Below are positions 12,229 through 13,233 of a stretch of 13,233 nucleotides of DNA, piece after piece. A program made the position numbers and the translations under genes. The DNA is from Promethearchaeota archaeon (lineage in GTDB: Archaea > Asgardarchaeota > Lokiarchaeia > Sigyniarchaeales > SOKP01). Location: NCBI GenBank assembly GCA_030615145.1, contig JAUWZT010000083.1:1-13233 (forward strand). Direction: 5' to 3'. The first letter of the stretch is position 1. The number at the start of each line of letters is the position of its first letter. The notes beneath the pieces are model-generated. The model was not told the DNA's origin and did no database searches. It saw only the letters and a program-made list of their open reading frames with translations.

Positions 12229-13233
12229 ATGAGCGATCAAATGACTGATATGGATGTTTTCTTTAATCCTAAATCCATTGCTATTATAGGTGCTTCAGAT
12301 ACTTTCAAATTTGGTTATACTATGACAAATTATTTAGTGAATTCGAATTTTAAAACATATCCCGTAAATATAAATAAAGATATTATTTTTGGTCACAAAG
12401 TGTTCAAAAATATTAATGATATACCAGACGATATCGAATTAGCAATTGTCGTAGTAAGGAATGAATATGTGCTTCAAATAGTGAAGGATTCTGTCAAAAA
12501 AGGAGTTAAAGGAATAATTATAGAAACTGCAGGCTTTGCTGAAACAGGTATCGAGAAATTTGTTAAAATCCAAGAAGAAATAGAGTTAATTGCTAAAAAT
12601 TCGAATGTAAGGATAATTGGCCCTAATTGCGTGGGTGTTACTAATTTTAACAACAAATTTACAACCACAGAAATAGATTTTGATCAATCTATAGAAGGGG
12701 GCACTATTTCTATTATCGCGCAGTCAGGTGTGTTAGGAAATATTTTTGTTGAATGGTCAGCAAGTCAGAAAATTGGTTTTTCAAAAACTATAACTCTTGG
12801 AAATAAAGTAGATGTTGATGAGATTGATATGCTGGAATATCTTGAGAAAGATACGAATACTAATGTAATAACAGTTTATTTAGAAGGCGTGAAACGAGGA
12901 CCAAAGTTAATAGAAATATTAAGAAAATTGACTAAACCTGTTTTAATTCTAAAAAATGGCCGCAGCGAAATTGGTTCTAAAGCGATAAAGAGTCACACTG
13001 GCTCTATCGCTGGAGACGACAAAATTTACGATGCTATTTTCAAACAATATTCCGGTATTTATCGCGTAAATAATTTTTACGAGATGTTTGATATCGCTCA
13101 AGTATTTGCTACCCAACCCTTGCCCAAAGGAAAGAACATCGCAATAATTACATCTTCTGGAAGTTTAGGTATATTAGCATGCGACGAAATTGAAAGACTA
13201 GGCTTAAAACTTGCAGTTTTAAATGAGTCTACC
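12229..13233 (+). CDS. ADP-forming acyl-CoA (acetyl-CoA) synthetase, alpha-type part, runs off right edge
   Basis: The frame is open for 335 codons from ATG 12229 to the window end. It begins with a CoA-binding Rossmann domain (VFFNPKSIAIIGAS at residues 10-23), then IIGPNCVGV (about 133-141), AQSGVLGNIF (about 164-173), TLGNKVDVDEIDMLEYL (about 189-205) and RSEIGSKAIKSHTGSIAGDD with His256. In NDP-forming synthetases the His of this SHTGS motif is phosphorylated, and the position agrees with the catalytic His of characterised archaeal alpha subunits. A second flavodoxin-like domain starts near 298 (GKNIAIITSSGSLG). The enzyme converts acyl-CoA, ADP and phosphate to the free acid, CoA and ATP, the substrate-level energy step of fermentative archaea. 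Whether the beta (ATP-grasp) part is fused or separate lies outside the window. Confidence 0.95.
   Translation, partial: MSDQMTDMDVFFNPKSIAIIGASDTFKFGYTMTNYLVNSNFKTYPVNINKDIIFGHKVFKNINDIPDDIELAIVVVRNEYVLQIVKDSVKKGVKGIIIETAGFAETGIEKFVKIQEEIELIAKNSNVRIIGPNCVGVTNFNNKFTTTEIDFDQSIEGGTISIIAQSGVLGNIFVEWSASQKIGFSKTITLGNKVDVDEIDMLEYLEKDTNTNVITVYLEGVKRGPKLIEILRKLTKPVLILKNGRSEIGSKAIKSHTGSIAGDDKIYDAIFKQYSGIYRVNNFYEMFDIAQVFATQPLPKGKNIAIITSSGSLGILACDEIERLGLKLAVLNEST

Noticed and set aside
12474..12668. 64-codon minus-strand ORF
   Set aside because: It is antisense to the acyl-CoA synthetase, whose frame is open and motif-rich.
1..13233. CRISPR array, tRNA or rRNA genes, transposase
   Set aside because: No regularly spaced repeats, no cloverleaf-like segment and no transposase-like frame was found by eye on either strand.

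Overview
The window looks archaeal and probably comes from an Asgard (Lokiarchaeota-like) genome. It is AT-rich, has TATA-like boxes about 25-30 nt upstream of several starts, U-rich gene ends, GGTG-type ribosome binding sites inside operons, and an ADP-forming acyl-CoA synthetase. The Asgard assignment rests mainly on two recognisable protein types: a short longin/roadblock-like domain (1104-1910) and a CPxC...CxHHF zinc-ribbon-like protein (10329-10898), both of which I associate with Asgard genomes. I could run no search, so the taxonomy is inference.

Layout. Positions 1-239 (minus) hold the N-terminal part of a PAS-domain protein, probably a sensor kinase, whose frame is interrupted by a 10-A run just after the start. 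Positions 459-824 (minus) encode a stand-alone receiver domain. Between these two lies a 62-bp near-copy of part of a downstream ABC-like gene. Positions 1104 to 10236, all on the minus strand, form what looks like one tightly packed transcription unit read right to left: ABC-2 permease A, ABC-2 permease B, a canonical ABC ATPase, a large protein with about eleven prenyltransferase/terpene-cyclase-type repeats outside the membrane fused to a second intact ABC ATPase, a third ABC-like protein that has lost its Walker A, signature and Walker B residues, and a longin-like protein with four or five membrane helices. Upstream in the same direction is the small zinc-ribbon protein (10329-10898). An alpha/beta hydrolase (11014-11835, minus) and the start of an ADP-forming acyl-CoA synthetase (12229 to the right edge, plus) diverge from a 393-bp intergenic region with inverted repeats and a possible decayed small ORF.

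The central unit is the noteworthy part. It has the parts list of a heteromeric ABC-2 exporter (two permeases, two active nucleotide-binding domains) with three unusual additions: an extracytoplasmic alpha/alpha-toroid domain covalently joined to one ATPase, a pseudo-ATPase with an E2/RWD-like N-terminal region, and a longin-like membrane protein. I infer a transporter or membrane-remodelling complex acting on a hydrophobic or lipid-linked substrate. The substrate cannot be read from the sequence. Two genes of the unit appear to start at near-cognate codons (AUU and AUC) behind well-placed ribosome binding sites, so ATG-based calling truncates them, one by 129 residues.
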